In this document: piece by piece, positions 1 through 9,330 of the stretch
Layout: every line of letters begins with the position of its first letter
Position numbering within the stretch: the first letter of the stretch is position 1
NCBI RefSeq assembly: GCF_900104485.1
Contig: NZ_FMXQ01000001.1
Span: 248,001-312,000 of the forward strand
DNA from: Bauldia litoralis
GTDB taxonomy: Bacteria; Pseudomonadota; Alphaproteobacteria; Rhizobiales; Kaistiaceae
DNA length: 64,000 nucleotides
Direction of reading: 5' to 3'
Program-made: the position numbers and the translations under genes
The notes under the pieces: generated by a model
Database searches by the model: none
What the model saw: the letters and a program-made list of their open reading frames with translations, nothing else
Told to the model about the DNA's origin: nothing

Positions 1-630
1 GAAACACCGATGATCCACCTGCTCGGCCTCGACAAGCCGGCCCGCGAGGCGCGTCTCGAGGAACTGATGCAGGCGGTGAAGCTGTCGCCGGAATTCCTCG
101 ACCGCTACCCGCACGAATTTTCCGGCGGCCAGGCGCAACGGATCGGCATCGCGCGGGCGCTCGCGGCCGGGCCGGAGCTGATCATCCTCGACGAGCCGGT
201 TTCCGCGCTCGATGTCTCGGTGCAGGCGCAGGTACTCAACCTGCTTGCCGACCTCCAGCAGCGCTTCGACCTCACCTACGTCTTCATCAGCCACGACCTG
301 TCGGTGGTCGAAAGCGTTTCCGACCGCGTCGCCGTGATGTATTTCGGCCGTATCGTCGAGCATGCCGAGGCGCGCGAGCTTTTTCGCCAGCCGCGGCATC
401 CCTATACGAAGCTGCTCTTCGATGCTGCACCGGTACCGGGCAAGCGCAGCGTGCGCGGCGAGGCCGAGCCGGCCGAACTGCCCGATCCCTACGCGCCGCC
501 GCCTGGCTGCGCCTTCGCCCCGCGCTGCCCGAATGTCCGCGATCGCTGCCGGAGCGAGCGGCCGACGCTCGCCGCCGACCAGCCGTCGCCGACTCACGCC
601 GCCGCCTGCTTCTTCCCGGTCGAGGCATGA
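1..630 (+). CDS. Oligopeptide/dipeptide ABC transporter ATP-binding protein, 3' part (DppF/OppF type)
   Basis: The reading frame is already open at base 1, so only the last 209 codons are visible and the Walker A segment lies upstream of the window. Visible are the ABC signature [15 protein letters not shown] (about residues 40-54), Walker B with [12 protein letters not shown], and the H-loop SHDLSVV. The C-terminus has the oligopeptide-type extension with [10 protein letters not shown] and the cysteine-bearing [19 protein letters not shown], which is diagnostic of Dpp/Opp-type ATPases. It would energise import of peptides or similar solutes together with permeases outside the window. Its stop overlaps the following GntR gene by 4 bp, so the two are probably co-transcribed. 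The family is clear; the substrate is unknown. Confidence 0.93.
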   Translation, partial: ETPMIHLLGLDKPAREARLEELMQAVKLSPEFLDRYPHEFSGGQAQRIGIARALAAGPELIILDEPVSALDVSVQAQVLNLLADLQQRFDLTYVFISHDLSVVESVSDRVAVMYFGRIVEHAEARELFRQPRHPYTKLLFDAAPVPGKRSVRGEAEPAELPDPYAPPPGCAFAPRCPNVRDRCRSERPTLAADQPSPTHAAACFFPVEA

Positions 631-1475
631 AGACCCCGGGCGACAAACACGGCAGGGAAGCGGCGACCGACATCGCGCCTGGCGTCGACAAGCAGGAGTC
701 GATCATCGTTCCACCGCGGCTGCAGCCGGAGCGGCGGCTCAAGCGGACCGACGACATTGCCGAGGGCATCAAGGACCTGATCGTCGAGAAGTCGCTGTCG
801 CCGGGTGACCGCCTGCCCAACGAGCGCGAACTGATCGACCTTTTCCACGCCTCCAAGAGCACGGTGCGCGAGGCGCTGAAGTCACTGGAAACGCAGGGGC
901 TGATCCGCTCCCGCACCGGCCCCGGCGGCGGCACCTTCGTCGGCGAATTGTCCGGCAGCCGGGCGATGGAACTGCTCGGCAACTATTTCTTCTTCCGCCA
1001 GCCCTCGATCGGCGACATCTACGCCGTGCGGATCAAGCTTGAGCCCGACCTCGCCGCAAGCGTCATCGGCCATCTCACCGACGCGGACTACGAGACGCTG
1101 CAGCGGACGATGAACCTTTACGAGCGGCCGCCGCGCGACCGTGGCGAGGAATACCAGCAGCGACTGGCCGAGCTCGATTTCCACTCGGTGCTGGCCGAGC
1201 TCTGCCCCAACCCGATCCTCGGCTTCATCTGCGGCTTCATGCACAACCTGCTGCGCAACCTGACCATCTGCCGGCACATCTACGGTTCGCCGAACCCGGT
1301 GTTGCGCGAGCAGGCGCTGCATTATCAGATCAGCCTGATCCGCGCCCTCAAGGCGGAGGACGCCGACGCCGCCCGGCGGATCATGCAGGAGCACATGGAA
1401 ACCGCGCGCCGCTACATGGAAGAGTCGGAAGCGACCTTCACCCGCGGCTTCCTCCGTCTTGACGGCAAGCGATGA
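627..1475 (+). CDS. GntR-family transcriptional regulator (FadR subfamily, FCD domain)
   Basis: This 282-residue protein has an unusually long, basic N-terminal lead of about 35 residues. It is followed by a winged helix-turn-helix (about residues 40-105, with [17 protein letters not shown] and [16 protein letters not shown]) and a helical FCD ligand domain. The D/H pattern expected of metal-binding FCD domains is visible (ELDFHSVLA, then ALHYQISL and MQEHMETA). The start overlaps the ABC ATPase stop in an ATGA, so it probably regulates that upstream transporter operon in response to a small carboxylate or amino acid ligand. It ends 27 bp before the stop of the convergent SDR gene. The ligand and operator are unknown. 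Confidence 0.9.
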   Translation: MKTPGDKHGREAATDIAPGVDKQESIIVPPRLQPERRLKRTDDIAEGIKDLIVEKSLSPGDRLPNERELIDLFHASKSTVREALKSLETQGLIRSRTGPGGGTFVGELSGSRAMELLGNYFFFRQPSIGDIYAVRIKLEPDLAASVIGHLTDADYETLQRTMNLYERPPRDRGEEYQQRLAELDFHSVLAELCPNPILGFICGFMHNLLRNLTICRHIYGSPNPVLREQALHYQISLIRALKAEDADAARRIMQEHMETARRYMEESEATFTRGFLRLDGKR

Positions 1476-1502
1476 CGCCCTTCGCGAGTCGCCGGCAGAC
1501 CG

Positions 1503-2273
1503 TCAGACCGACGAGTAGCCGCCCTCGATCATCATCAGCGCGCCATTAACGAAGCCGGAAGCCGGCGAGGCGAGATAGAGCGCCATATCGGCGATCTCGA
1601 CCGGCTGGCCGAAGCGACCGGCCGGAATGTGGGCCAGCATCGGCGCCGCCTTCTCCTCCTCGCTCCACACCCGGATCCCCATCGGCGTCATGACGACGGT
1701 CGGGCAGATGGCGTTGACCTGGATATTGTGCTTCGCCCACTCGCAGGTCAGCGACTTGGTCAGCGCGTTCAGCGCGCCCTTCGAGGCGGCGTAGGCGGCG
1801 TGGTCGTCGATCGCCAGCGGCCCGGTCTGCGACGAGACGTTGATGATCTTGCCCCACTTCTGGGCGATCATCTGCGGCGCCAGCGCCTGGGCAAGCAGGA
1901 AGGGCGCCCGGGTGTTGACGGCGAAGGTGTGGTCCCAGTGCTCCACCGTCGTCTCCAGCGCCGGCTCGACATGCGACATCCCGGCATTGTTGACGAGGAT
2001 GTCGACCGTCCCGACCGCCTCCAGCGCCTCGCGACCGATGCGGCGGACGTCGTCGACCTTGGCAAGTTCACCGGCCAGCGTCACGCATTTGCGTCCGTAG
2101 CCAGCGACCGCTTCGGCCGTGTCCTTCAGCCCGTCGGCATCGCGCGCCGTGGCGATGATGTCCGCCCCGGCATTGGCGAAGACGCGGCAGATTTCGGCGC
2201 CAAGTCCCTTCGACGCGCCGGTGACGAGCGCCGTACGGCCCTCGAGCGAGAAGCGCTTTGTCCAGTCTTCCAT
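1503..2273 (-). CDS. SDR-family NAD(P)-dependent oxidoreductase
   Basis: This 256-residue classical short-chain dehydrogenase has the cofactor motif TGASKGLG near the N-terminus, NNAG at about residue 92, the catalytic serine in NVSSQTG and the YAASK tetrad. The start at 2273 was chosen because GGAG lies 7 bases upstream; a longer reading to 2306 has no such signal. It is the last gene of the rhamnose-like minus-strand operon, about 50 bp after the kinase. A sugar or sugar-acid dehydrogenase role is likely, possibly an oxidative branch of the pathway, but the substrate cannot be read from the sequence. Typical operons of this kind do not need an extra SDR beyond the one fused to RhaD. Confidence 0.88.
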   Translation of the reverse strand: MEDWTKRFSLEGRTALVTGASKGLGAEICRVFANAGADIIATARDADGLKDTAEAVAGYGRKCVTLAGELAKVDDVRRIGREALEAVGTVDILVNNAGMSHVEPALETTVEHWDHTFAVNTRAPFLLAQALAPQMIAQKWGKIINVSSQTGPLAIDDHAAYAASKGALNALTKSLTCEWAKHNIQVNAICPTVVMTPMGIRVWSEEEKAAPMLAHIPAGRFGQPVEIADMALYLASPASGFVNGALMMIEGGYSSV

Positions 2274-2324
2274 GATCCGTCTCCATTGTTGTGTCTGTCG
2301 CGCCACCGACGAGGCGCCGCCCGT

Positions 2325-3770
2325 TCAATGTGGCGATGTCCCGGTCACCGCGGTCTGTAGCTTCCGCTCGCGCATTCGTTTATCGGCCTGATCCCGCCAG
2401 CGGGCGCCGTAGCGCGCGAAGGCGGCCGCCGGCGGCCCGGCCAGTCCGGTCGCCCGGGCGAAATTCGCCGTCGTCTTCCGCGAAACGCCGGCCTGGATGT
2501 CGAACAGGAGCGCCGCGCCGAGGCTCGGTCCGGCGGTGCTGGTCTGCGACCAGACGACGTCCCGTCCCGTCAGCGTTGCCAGGGCATCGCGATAGGTCTT
2601 GTTGGCGGTAAACGGCCCGTCGATGATCGTCGGCCCGCCGGCATCGATCAGGCCGAGGCAGGTGTCGCTCATCAGCGCCAGGTAGAGGCTCGCCGCGCAG
2701 AAACGCTCCGCCGGCGCCACCGATCCGCCCGCCGGCAGCCATTCGGCCTCGATATTCTGAAACGGTCCGGAATCCGGCGCGACCGACGGCAGCAGCATGA
2801 TCTGCTTGTCCAGTACCGCGCCCAGCGTCGCATCGTCGACCGCGATCACGTCGCCCTCGGTCGCGATGCTGAATTCCCGCCCGCCCTTGAAGCGGGCGGC
2901 GGGCACCGGCTCGCCGCGGAAGTTGATATTGGCGAGCGTGTCCCGCTGCTCGTCAAGAGCGATCGGCGACGCGCCGACGCCAAAGCTGATCGCCCAGGTC
3001 CCCGTCGAAAGCACCGTGAAGGGCGGCTCGCGATCGATCAGATGCGGCACCAGCGAGGCATTGGAATCGTGCAGCCCCCCGGCGACGACAATCGGGCCCG
3101 GGAGCCCCCAGGCGCGGGCCAGGTCCTCGCGAAGCAGGCCGATCGGCGCGGTCGCCGGAAGCAGCGGCGCAAGCTTCCCGGTCCAGTTCTGGCGCTCGGC
3201 AAGCACGGACCACCGCCAGCGCCGCTGGTCCCAGAGGTCCGTGTGGCAGCCGATGGAGGTGATCTCGTTGGAGGCGACGCCGGTCATCCGCCACAGCCAG
3301 TATTGCGGGTAGGTCAGGATCGCTCGGGCGCCCGCGAAGGCCGCGGGGAAGCGCTTCTCCATCCAGAAGAGTTGCGCCCCGACGTTGAAGCCTTTCGGCA
3401 GCCTCGGGCTCAGCGTGTCGGCGAAATCGGGGCGGACCGCGTCATAGGCTTCCGTGAATTCGTCGGGGCCCTCGTATTCGTAGTCGAGGATCGGCAGCGC
3501 CAGGTCGTCATCGCCAATCACCACGATCGACGCGCCATGGGCGCTGACCGCGATACCGTCGATCGGATGGCTGGCGGCATGCGCCCTCATCTGGTCGGCG
3601 AAGAAGGACCAGATCGCGTCGGCATCGAAATGTGGATAGGGCCCGTCGAGCCGGACATGGTTCGCCTCGGTGACCGTTGCGATCTCCGATCGGTCGGCAA
3701 GGTCAACGACGGCAAACTTGATGTTGGTCTTGCCGACATCGAGAACGGCGATGAATCGCGATGCGCTCAT
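2325..3770 (-). CDS. rhaK: FGGY-family carbohydrate kinase (RhaK-like)
   Basis: This protein of about 481 residues starts with the ATPase-fold motif IAVLDVGKTNIKFAVVD. The variant DVGKTN, in place of the usual D-x-G-T-T/S, is characteristic of a rhizobial kinase group that includes RhaK. The conserved GGLHDSNASL segment lies in the middle, and the C-terminal nucleotide-binding half ends near SLGAALLFD. It would phosphorylate the imported ketose before aldol cleavage. The start is either 3782 or 3770; neither has a strong ribosome binding site. It lies downstream of the binding-protein gene, separated from it by a stable hairpin. The family is certain and the rhamnose assignment rests on context. 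Confidence 0.82.
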   Translation of the reverse strand: MSASRFIAVLDVGKTNIKFAVVDLADRSEIATVTEANHVRLDGPYPHFDADAIWSFFADQMRAHAASHPIDGIAVSAHGASIVVIGDDDLALPILDYEYEGPDEFTEAYDAVRPDFADTLSPRLPKGFNVGAQLFWMEKRFPAAFAGARAILTYPQYWLWRMTGVASNEITSIGCHTDLWDQRRWRWSVLAERQNWTGKLAPLLPATAPIGLLREDLARAWGLPGPIVVAGGLHDSNASLVPHLIDREPPFTVLSTGTWAISFGVGASPIALDEQRDTLANINFRGEPVPAARFKGGREFSIATEGDVIAVDDATLGAVLDKQIMLLPSVAPDSGPFQNIEAEWLPAGGSVAPAERFCAASLYLALMSDTCLGLIDAGGPTIIDGPFTANKTYRDALATLTGRDVVWSQTSTAGPSLGAALLFDIQAGVSRKTTANFARATGLAGPPAAAFARYGARWRDQADKRMRERKLQTAVTGTSPH

Positions 3771-3803
3771 CCGTTGCTGCATCTCGGCCGGACAGGGAAA
3801 GGA

Positions 3804-3832
3804 GTGGAGCCTCGACGAGGCCGAGGCTCCAC
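3804..3832 (-). promoter_or_regulatory. Intercistronic 11-bp stem-loop between binding-protein and kinase genes
   Basis: A perfect inverted repeat has GTGGAGCCTCG (3804-3814) and its complement (3822-3832) around a 7-base loop. It lies just after the binding-protein stop on the transcribed (minus) strand and no U-run follows, so full termination is unlikely. Its probable role is to protect the 3' end of the upstream mRNA or reduce read-through into the kinase. The same arrangement occurs after three other binding-protein genes in this window. Confidence 0.6.
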
Positions 3833-3847
3833 CGGTTTCGGATCGAC

Positions 3848-4951
3848 CTAGAAGTCGAAGTCGTTGACGTTGCTCTTGTCGAAGACGAAGGGCGAACCGA
3901 GCAGGATTTCACTGCCGTTCACGACCTGCAGCTTGCCCAGACGTCCGGCCTCGACTTCGGTGTCGCCGGGCGAAAGGTCGCCATCGACCACGGCGCGCAT
4001 GACGTAGACCGCCGCGTAGCCAAGATCGACCGGGCTCCACAGCACCACCGACTTGACGCAGCCGGACTCGACATACGGACGCATCGCATTCGGCGTGGCA
4101 AGGCCGACAACCGCCGTCTCGCCGCAGGCACCGGCCTGCGTCACCGCCTCGGCCGCGGCCGGGGTCGCAACGGAGGTCATGCCGAAGATGCCGTCGAGGT
4201 CGTCGCCATACTTGTTGATGAGCGTGTTGGCCTGGTTGAAGGACAGGATGTTGTCCTCCTGGGCCTCGACGGTCTCAAGCCATTCCATCTTGGGATGGCA
4301 GGACTCCTGGTAGGCCTGCATCTCGGCAATCCACCGGGCCTGGTTCGGCGTGGTGAAGGTCGAGGTGACGATGGCGAACTTGCCCTCGTCGCCGATTTCG
4401 GCGGCCATCTGGTCGATCAGCGACTTGGCGATGCCGTTGAATTCGGCCTGGTTGACGAACCATTCCCGCGCATCCGGGTCCGAGTTCGCGTCATAACCGA
4501 CGACGTGGATGCCCTTGCCAAGGGCCTTCTTCAACACCGGCGCGATCGCCACCGGGTCGTTGGCGGCGAAGAGCACGCCATCGACGCCCTGGGTCACGTA
4601 GTTGTCGATGAAGGTGATCTGGTCGTCGATGTTGGCTTCGGTCGGCCCGTCGGTGGTCACCTTGACGTTGCCGAGTTCTTCCGCGGCCTGCCGCATGCCC
4701 TCTGTCGTCGCGGCGAAGTAGCCGACGCCGACAAGCTTCGGAATGTCGATGAGGGTGATTTCCTTGCCGGACTTGTCGGCAGCGCCGGTCGTCTGGCCAC
4801 CGTCATAGTCCTTGGCGGCAACCGTGCCCGGCGTGTCGTCGCAGGCAAGCGGATTGGTCGGCAGGTCGTCGCCGCCATCCCACGGATCGGCCGCCAGGGC
4901 CGCTCCGGTGAGCGCGGTTGTCGTTGCAATGATGATCGCGAGTCTCTTCAT
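3848..4951 (-). CDS. rhaS: Sugar ABC transporter substrate-binding protein (RhaS-like, periplasmic)
   Basis: This 367-residue protein has a clear signal peptide (MKRLAIIIATTTALTGAALA, cleavage about residue 20). The type I periplasmic binding fold of the ribose/LsrB/RhaS group follows, with ITLIDIPKLVGVGYFAATTEG near the mature N-terminus and GVDGVLFAANDP and VVGYDANSDPDAREWFVNQ in the first lobe. The start at 4951 is supported by GGAGG 9 bases upstream; the frame stays open far further upstream but without a signal peptide. It follows the two permeases in the operon. Binding of L-rhamnose or a related deoxysugar or ketose is inferred from the neighbouring kinase and RhaD. Confidence 0.88.
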   Translation of the reverse strand: MKRLAIIIATTTALTGAALAADPWDGGDDLPTNPLACDDTPGTVAAKDYDGGQTTGAADKSGKEITLIDIPKLVGVGYFAATTEGMRQAAEELGNVKVTTDGPTEANIDDQITFIDNYVTQGVDGVLFAANDPVAIAPVLKKALGKGIHVVGYDANSDPDAREWFVNQAEFNGIAKSLIDQMAAEIGDEGKFAIVTSTFTTPNQARWIAEMQAYQESCHPKMEWLETVEAQEDNILSFNQANTLINKYGDDLDGIFGMTSVATPAAAEAVTQAGACGETAVVGLATPNAMRPYVESGCVKSVVLWSPVDLGYAAVYVMRAVVDGDLSPGDTEVEAGRLGKLQVVNGSEILLGSPFVFDKSNVNDFDF

Positions 4952-5001
4952 GATAGGGATCCTCCCATTACGCCAAGCACCGTTGCGGTGCGCACCTTCC
5001 T

Positions 5002-5979
5002 TCAGCCACCGGCTCCCCGCCGGCGCTGAAGGAAATTCGATACCAGAATCGAAAGGATCAGCACGGTGCCGATGACGACGATTGTCGCGTCGCCCTTGAC
5101 GCCCGACAGGGCCAATCCGTTCTTGAGAAGCTGGATGAGCGTGAAGCCGATCACCGTGCCGGCGATCGTTCCCACCCCCCCGAAAATGCTCGTACCGCCG
5201 AGAACCACCGCCGCGATGGCGTCGAGTTCGAGGCCTGTTCCCATGTCCGAGCGGGTGGTCGACACCCGTGACACGAAGATGTAGCCCGCCAGCCCGGCCA
5301 TCGTTCCGGACAGCGAGTAGATGATCAGCTTGATGCGATCGACCGGGATGCCGGAGAAACGGGCGGCCTCCTCGTTGTAGCCGATCGCGTAGAGCGAGCG
5401 TCCGAAGGTGGTCTTGGCCAGCACGATCCAGAAGATGATGATCGCCACCAGCAGGATCCACAACTGTGTCGGCACGCCGAAGACTTCCCCCTGCCCCAGG
5501 ACGAAGAACCATTCCGGATAACCGCGCACCGACCGCGCCTGGCTGATGCCCTCCGCGAGGCCGCGGTAGAGGGCGAGCGTCGCCAGCGTCATGATCAGCG
5601 GCGGCACCCGCACCCGGATGATCAGCAGGCCATTGAAGAAGCCCGCCACCGCGCCGACGGCGACGGAAAAGACGATCGCCAGTTCGAGCGGCAGGCCAAA
5701 GTTCTTCCATGCGACGCCCAGCATGATCGCGGCAAGGCCCATGATCGAACCGACCGAAAGGTCGATGCCGCCGGTGATGATGATGAAGGTCATCGGCAGC
5801 GCCACCAGCGCCACTTCGGTCATCAACCGGCCCTGGTTGAGCATGTTGTCGACGGTCAGGAACTTGTCCGTACCGACCGCGAGGAAGCCGACCACCAGGA
5901 CCAGCACGATCAGCAGCAGCAGCTCATGGTGGTACGCGAAGGGGGCGCGCGTGGCGCGGGCTTCGACCGACATCGTCAC
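5002..5979 (-). CDS. rhaQ: Sugar ABC transporter permease (RhaQ-like)
   Basis: This 325-residue polytopic membrane protein of the RbsC/BPD_transp_2 family shows the typical ITGGIDLSVGSIMGLAAI motif, the cytoplasmic segment TTFGRSLYAIGYNEEAARFSGI that contacts the ATPase, and GGTSIFGGVGTIAGTVIG. About nine to ten membrane segments can be discerned. It overlaps the upstream permease gene by 4 bp (ATGA), so translation is coupled. With its partner it forms the membrane channel of the rhamnose-like importer. Which of the pair corresponds to RhaP and which to RhaQ is assigned by gene order only. Confidence 0.88.
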   Translation of the reverse strand: MTMSVEARATRAPFAYHHELLLLIVLVLVVGFLAVGTDKFLTVDNMLNQGRLMTEVALVALPMTFIIITGGIDLSVGSIMGLAAIMLGVAWKNFGLPLELAIVFSVAVGAVAGFFNGLLIIRVRVPPLIMTLATLALYRGLAEGISQARSVRGYPEWFFVLGQGEVFGVPTQLWILLVAIIIFWIVLAKTTFGRSLYAIGYNEEAARFSGIPVDRIKLIIYSLSGTMAGLAGYIFVSRVSTTRSDMGTGLELDAIAAVVLGGTSIFGGVGTIAGTVIGFTLIQLLKNGLALSGVKGDATIVVIGTVLILSILVSNFLQRRRGAGG

Positions 5980-6959
5980 GTCCCCATCCGCTGGCGTTGC
6001 CGCCGCCAGAGATCGGCGAGCACCGTCACCAGGATCAGGATGCCCTGCACCGCCCGCATCCAGAATGGCGATATGTTGACGAAGATCATCGACGAGGCGA
6101 TCGCCGCGATCAGCACCGCCGCCAGTGTCGAGCCGATAACCGTTCCGGTGCCACCGAGGATGCTGACGCCGCCGACGACTGAAGCCGTGATGATCGTCAG
6201 TTCGAGGTTCGGCGGCACGGTCGACTGGATGACGCTGAGCTGGGTCGCGAAGAGGACTGCGGCGATGCCGACGAAGAAGCCGTGGATGGCGAAGGCCTTG
6301 ACGACGGTCGCGGCCGGATCGATGCCCGAAAGCCGCGCTGCCTCGACGTTGCCGCCGACCGCGTAGATCGCCCGCCCGGTGGCGCTCAGCCGCATCCAGA
6401 ACGCCGCCGCGATCGTCAACCCGACCATGAAATAGATCGGCGTCGGAATGCCGAACAGCCGTGTCTGGGAAAGGAAGAATTCCGGCGGCAGGTTTGTCAA
6501 CCAGGCACCGCCGGTGACGCTGATCAACCCACCCTTCAGAATACTGAGCATCCCCAGCGTCACCACGATCGAGGGGATGTGAAGATAGGCGACAATTGCC
6601 CCCATCCCCGAGGTGATCGCAATGCCGATGACCAGCGGCGCGAGCCAGCAGATGATGATCGGCACGCCGTTAAGCGCCAGCGTCCCGGCAATGGTCGCCA
6701 GCACGCCGATCAACGAGCCGACCGAAATGTCGATATTGCCGGAGATGATCACCATCGACATGCCGATGGCAGCAACCGCGATATAGGCATTGCCGAGGAA
6801 AATGCTGCTGATGTTGCGCTCCGCGACGAAGCGCGGATTGATCAGCCCGACGACGACGAACAGCAGGACGATGGCGATGAACAGGACCATCTCCTGTCCG
6901 AGCACCATCCGTCGCAGGTCGCGATAGCCGGCCGAAGTACTGAACGCCGCCGTTGCCAT
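5976..6959 (-). CDS. rhaP: Sugar ABC transporter permease (RhaP-like)
   Basis: This 327-residue protein belongs to the RbsC-type permease family, with IISGNIDISVGSLIGVLATI, TGRAIYAVGGNVEAARLSGIDP (the ATPase-contact loop) and GGVSILGGTGTVIGSTLA. The start at 6959 (MATAAFSTSAG) is 2 bases beyond the stop of the ATPase gene, which fits an operon. The frame is open further upstream but there it only shadows the ATPase. It pairs with the following permease to form a heterodimeric channel for the rhamnose-like sugar. Confidence 0.88.
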   Translation of the reverse strand: MATAAFSTSAGYRDLRRMVLGQEMVLFIAIVLLFVVVGLINPRFVAERNISSIFLGNAYIAVAAIGMSMVIISGNIDISVGSLIGVLATIAGTLALNGVPIIICWLAPLVIGIAITSGMGAIVAYLHIPSIVVTLGMLSILKGGLISVTGGAWLTNLPPEFFLSQTRLFGIPTPIYFMVGLTIAAAFWMRLSATGRAIYAVGGNVEAARLSGIDPAATVVKAFAIHGFFVGIAAVLFATQLSVIQSTVPPNLELTIITASVVGGVSILGGTGTVIGSTLAAVLIAAIASSMIFVNISPFWMRAVQGILILVTVLADLWRRQRQRMGT

Positions 6960-6961
6960 GC

Positions 6962-8518
6962 CTATACCGCCGCCGCTTCTTGTGTTTCGGAATCGCTCAT
7001 CATTGCCGTGGCGATGGCGGCCTGGGTCGCATCGGCCCGTTCGACCTCGGCCACGATGCGACCGCCGCGCATGACCAGCACGCGGTCGCTCATGCCGAGA
7101 ACCTCCGGCAGTTCGCTGGAAATCATCAGGATCGCCAGCCCCTTGCCGGCGAGTTCGCTCATCAGACGGTGGATTTCGGCCTTGGCGCCGACATCGATGC
7201 CGCGCGTCGGCTCGTCCATGATCAGGATGCGCGGGTTGGTCGCCAGCCACTTGGACAACACGACCTTCTGCTGATTGCCGCCCGACAGCTTGCCGGCGAT
7301 CTGCCATATTCCGCTGGCGCGAATCTGGAACGTCTTGACGCTCGCCTCCGCCAGCTTCTGTTCCTCGAACCGATCGATGAACCAGCCCGGCGCGATCCGG
7401 CGCAGCACCGACATCGAGACGTTCTCGACCACCGGCATCGCCCGGACCAGTCCATGCCGACCACGGTCCTCCGGCACATAGGCGATGCCGAGTTCCTTGG
7501 CCTCGGCCGGACTGCGGATCGACACTTCTTTTCCGTCGACCAGCAGCGTGCCGCTGTCCGGCGGCGTGACGCCGAAGAGCACATGCGCGAGTTCGGTTCG
7601 GCCCGAGCCGACGAGGCCGGCGATTCCGAGAATCTCCCCTGCCCTCAGCTGGAAACTGACGTCGTTTGTCGTCGGCGACCGGACGATCGACCGGCCTTCG
7701 AGGACGACTTCGCCGATCTTGGCCTCGGTCTTGGGGAAGAGCGCATCGAGCACCCGGCCGACCATCATGTGGATGAGGTCGTCCTGGTCGGTGTCCTTGA
7801 CGTCCTTGGTCGCAACATAGGTGCCGTCTCGCAGCACGGTCACCCGGTCGGCGAGCAGGAACACCTCCTCCAGGCGGTGGCTGATATAGATGACCGCCAC
7901 GCCGCGATCGCGGAGCAGCCGGACGATATCGAACAACCGTTCCACGTCGTGCTCGGTCAGCGCCGCGGTCGGCTCGTCCATGATCAGCACGCGCGCGTCG
8001 TGGGAAAGCGCCTTGGCGATCTCGACCCGCTGGCGATTGCCGACCGAAAGCGACCCGACGACAGCGCTGACATCGAGGTCGTGGCTGTCGAGCGAAGCGA
8101 GCAGCGCCGCCGCATTCTCCCGGAGTTTCGGCCAGTCGATTGCGCCAAGCGCCGTGCGCGGCGCGTGCCCCATGAAGATATTCTCGGCGACGGTCAGGTC
8201 CGGAAACAGAAGCAATTCCTGGTAGATCGTCGCGATGCCGGCCTTCTGCGCCTCGAACGGCGTTGCGAAATTGACCGACTTGCCGTCGAGATACATGACT
8301 CCGGAATCGGGCTTGTGCACGCCCGACAGGATCTTGATCAGCGTCGACTTGCCGGCGCCGTTCTCGCCGAGCAGGGCATGAACCTCGCCCTGGCGCACGT
8401 TGAAGCTGACGTCGTCGAGCGCCTTGACGCCCGGGAAAGACTTGCTGACGCCCTTCAGTTCGAGCAGCGGCGCAACCGTCTTGGCCGCCGTGCCGCCGCT
8501 CTCGCTCTCAGCGCTCAT
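6962..8518 (-). CDS. rhaT: Sugar ABC transporter ATP-binding protein, two ABC domains (RhaT-like)
   Basis: This 518-residue tandem ATPase is of the RbsA/MglA type. In domain 1, Walker A GENGAGKST is at residues 51-59, a signature reads LSVGNRQRVEIAKAL and Walker B is VLIMDEPTAAL. Domain 2 has the degenerate Walker A region GLVGSGRTEL usual for this family, then LSGGNQQKVVLSKWL and ILIMDEPTRGIDVG. It powers the importer formed with the two permeases and binding protein that follow. Its start overlaps the stop of the DeoR regulator by ATGA. The tandem architecture is diagnostic; the substrate is inferred from context. Confidence 0.92.
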   Translation of the reverse strand: MSAESESGGTAAKTVAPLLELKGVSKSFPGVKALDDVSFNVRQGEVHALLGENGAGKSTLIKILSGVHKPDSGVMYLDGKSVNFATPFEAQKAGIATIYQELLLFPDLTVAENIFMGHAPRTALGAIDWPKLRENAAALLASLDSHDLDVSAVVGSLSVGNRQRVEIAKALSHDARVLIMDEPTAALTEHDVERLFDIVRLLRDRGVAVIYISHRLEEVFLLADRVTVLRDGTYVATKDVKDTDQDDLIHMMVGRVLDALFPKTEAKIGEVVLEGRSIVRSPTTNDVSFQLRAGEILGIAGLVGSGRTELAHVLFGVTPPDSGTLLVDGKEVSIRSPAEAKELGIAYVPEDRGRHGLVRAMPVVENVSMSVLRRIAPGWFIDRFEEQKLAEASVKTFQIRASGIWQIAGKLSGGNQQKVVLSKWLATNPRILIMDEPTRGIDVGAKAEIHRLMSELAGKGLAILMISSELPEVLGMSDRVLVMRGGRIVAEVERADATQAAIATAMMSDSETQEAAAV

Positions 8519-9330
8519 TGCGCCACCCCCGAAACCCGTCCCGCGACATCCCGCGCAGTCGTCTCCACCGTGATCAGCCGGACACCGGCGTCGAGCAGCA
8601 TCGTCCGCGTGTCGTCGCTGATTCCGGTGTCGGTGATCAGCGTTGACACCTGGTCAAGTCCGCAGACGATCAGGCTCGAGCGGACACTGAACTTGGTCGA
8701 ATCGACCAGCACGACCAGTTCGTCGGCCTGGCCGAGAAGCTTCTGCTCGGCCTGGATCAGCAACGGGTCGGTTTCCATCAGACCGAGGTGACTGACCCCC
8801 TGCCCGCCGATGAACATGCGTCGGGCCGAGAAGTTGCGTGACACGTCGTTTTCGAAGGGACTGAGGATGATGTTGATCTCGCGATAGATGGTGCCGCCCG
8901 GCATCATGACCGTGTTCTGCGATTGCTTGAGCAGCGCTTCGGCGATGGGGAAGGAATTGGTGAATATCTGCAGGCGCCGATCGCGGAGGAAGGGCACCAT
9001 CTGGAAGGTGGTCGTGCCGCCATTGATGATGATCGGCTCGTTGTCGGTGCATAGCGCGACGGCACGTTCGGCGATCGCCTGCTTCTGCTCCATGTTGATC
9101 ATCATGCGATCGGAAAATGGCCGGCCGGCCATCACATGAAACGGCGCCGCCGCCAGCGCTACCGCGCCACCGCGCACCCTTCGAACTCTTTTCTGCAGAT
9201 GCAATGCTGCGATATCGCGCCGAATGGTGGCCTCCGACGACTGCGTCAGCTCCACCAGACGTTGCACGGTCGCTACCGGGCTTTCTTGAACGGTCGCCAG
9301 AATCACGTCGTGGCGCTCACGTTCGTGCAT
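8515..9330 (-). CDS. rhaR: DeoR/GlpR-family transcriptional regulator (RhaR-like)
   Basis: This 271-residue protein has an N-terminal DeoR winged helix (VQRLVELTQSSEATIRRDIA, then KRVRRVRGGAVAL) and a C-terminal DeoR-C sugar-phosphate sensor with IIINGGTTTFQMVPFL and LVVLVDSTKFSVRSSLIV. The start at 9330 is set by GGAGG 6 bases upstream; an alternative 16 codons further up has no such site. It is the first gene of the transporter/kinase operon and is divergent from the aldolase gene. An 18-bp inverted repeat pair in the shared intergenic region is the likely operator. The ligand is probably a phosphorylated pathway intermediate. Confidence 0.9.
   Translation of the reverse strand: MHERERHDVILATVQESPVATVQRLVELTQSSEATIRRDIAALHLQKRVRRVRGGAVALAAAPFHVMAGRPFSDRMMINMEQKQAIAERAVALCTDNEPIIINGGTTTFQMVPFLRDRRLQIFTNSFPIAEALLKQSQNTVMMPGGTIYREINIILSPFENDVSRNFSARRMFIGGQGVSHLGLMETDPLLIQAEQKLLGQADELVVLVDSTKFSVRSSLIVCGLDQVSTLITDTGISDDTRTMLLDAGVRLITVETTARDVAGRVSGVAQ

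Noticed and set aside
3761-5029. A plus-strand open frame of about 420 residues.
   Set aside because: It is the antisense of the binding-protein gene, rich in R, D, G and H, without a domain or ribosome binding site; other long plus or minus shadows (for example 6953-8791 and 9482-11353) were dropped for the same reason.
4952-5710. The minus-strand frame of the 3848 binding protein stays open upstream to 5710, as if it were a 620-residue fusion.
   Set aside because: The upstream part only shadows the permease gene in another frame, lacks family motifs, and the signal peptide with its own GGAGG site starts at 4951.
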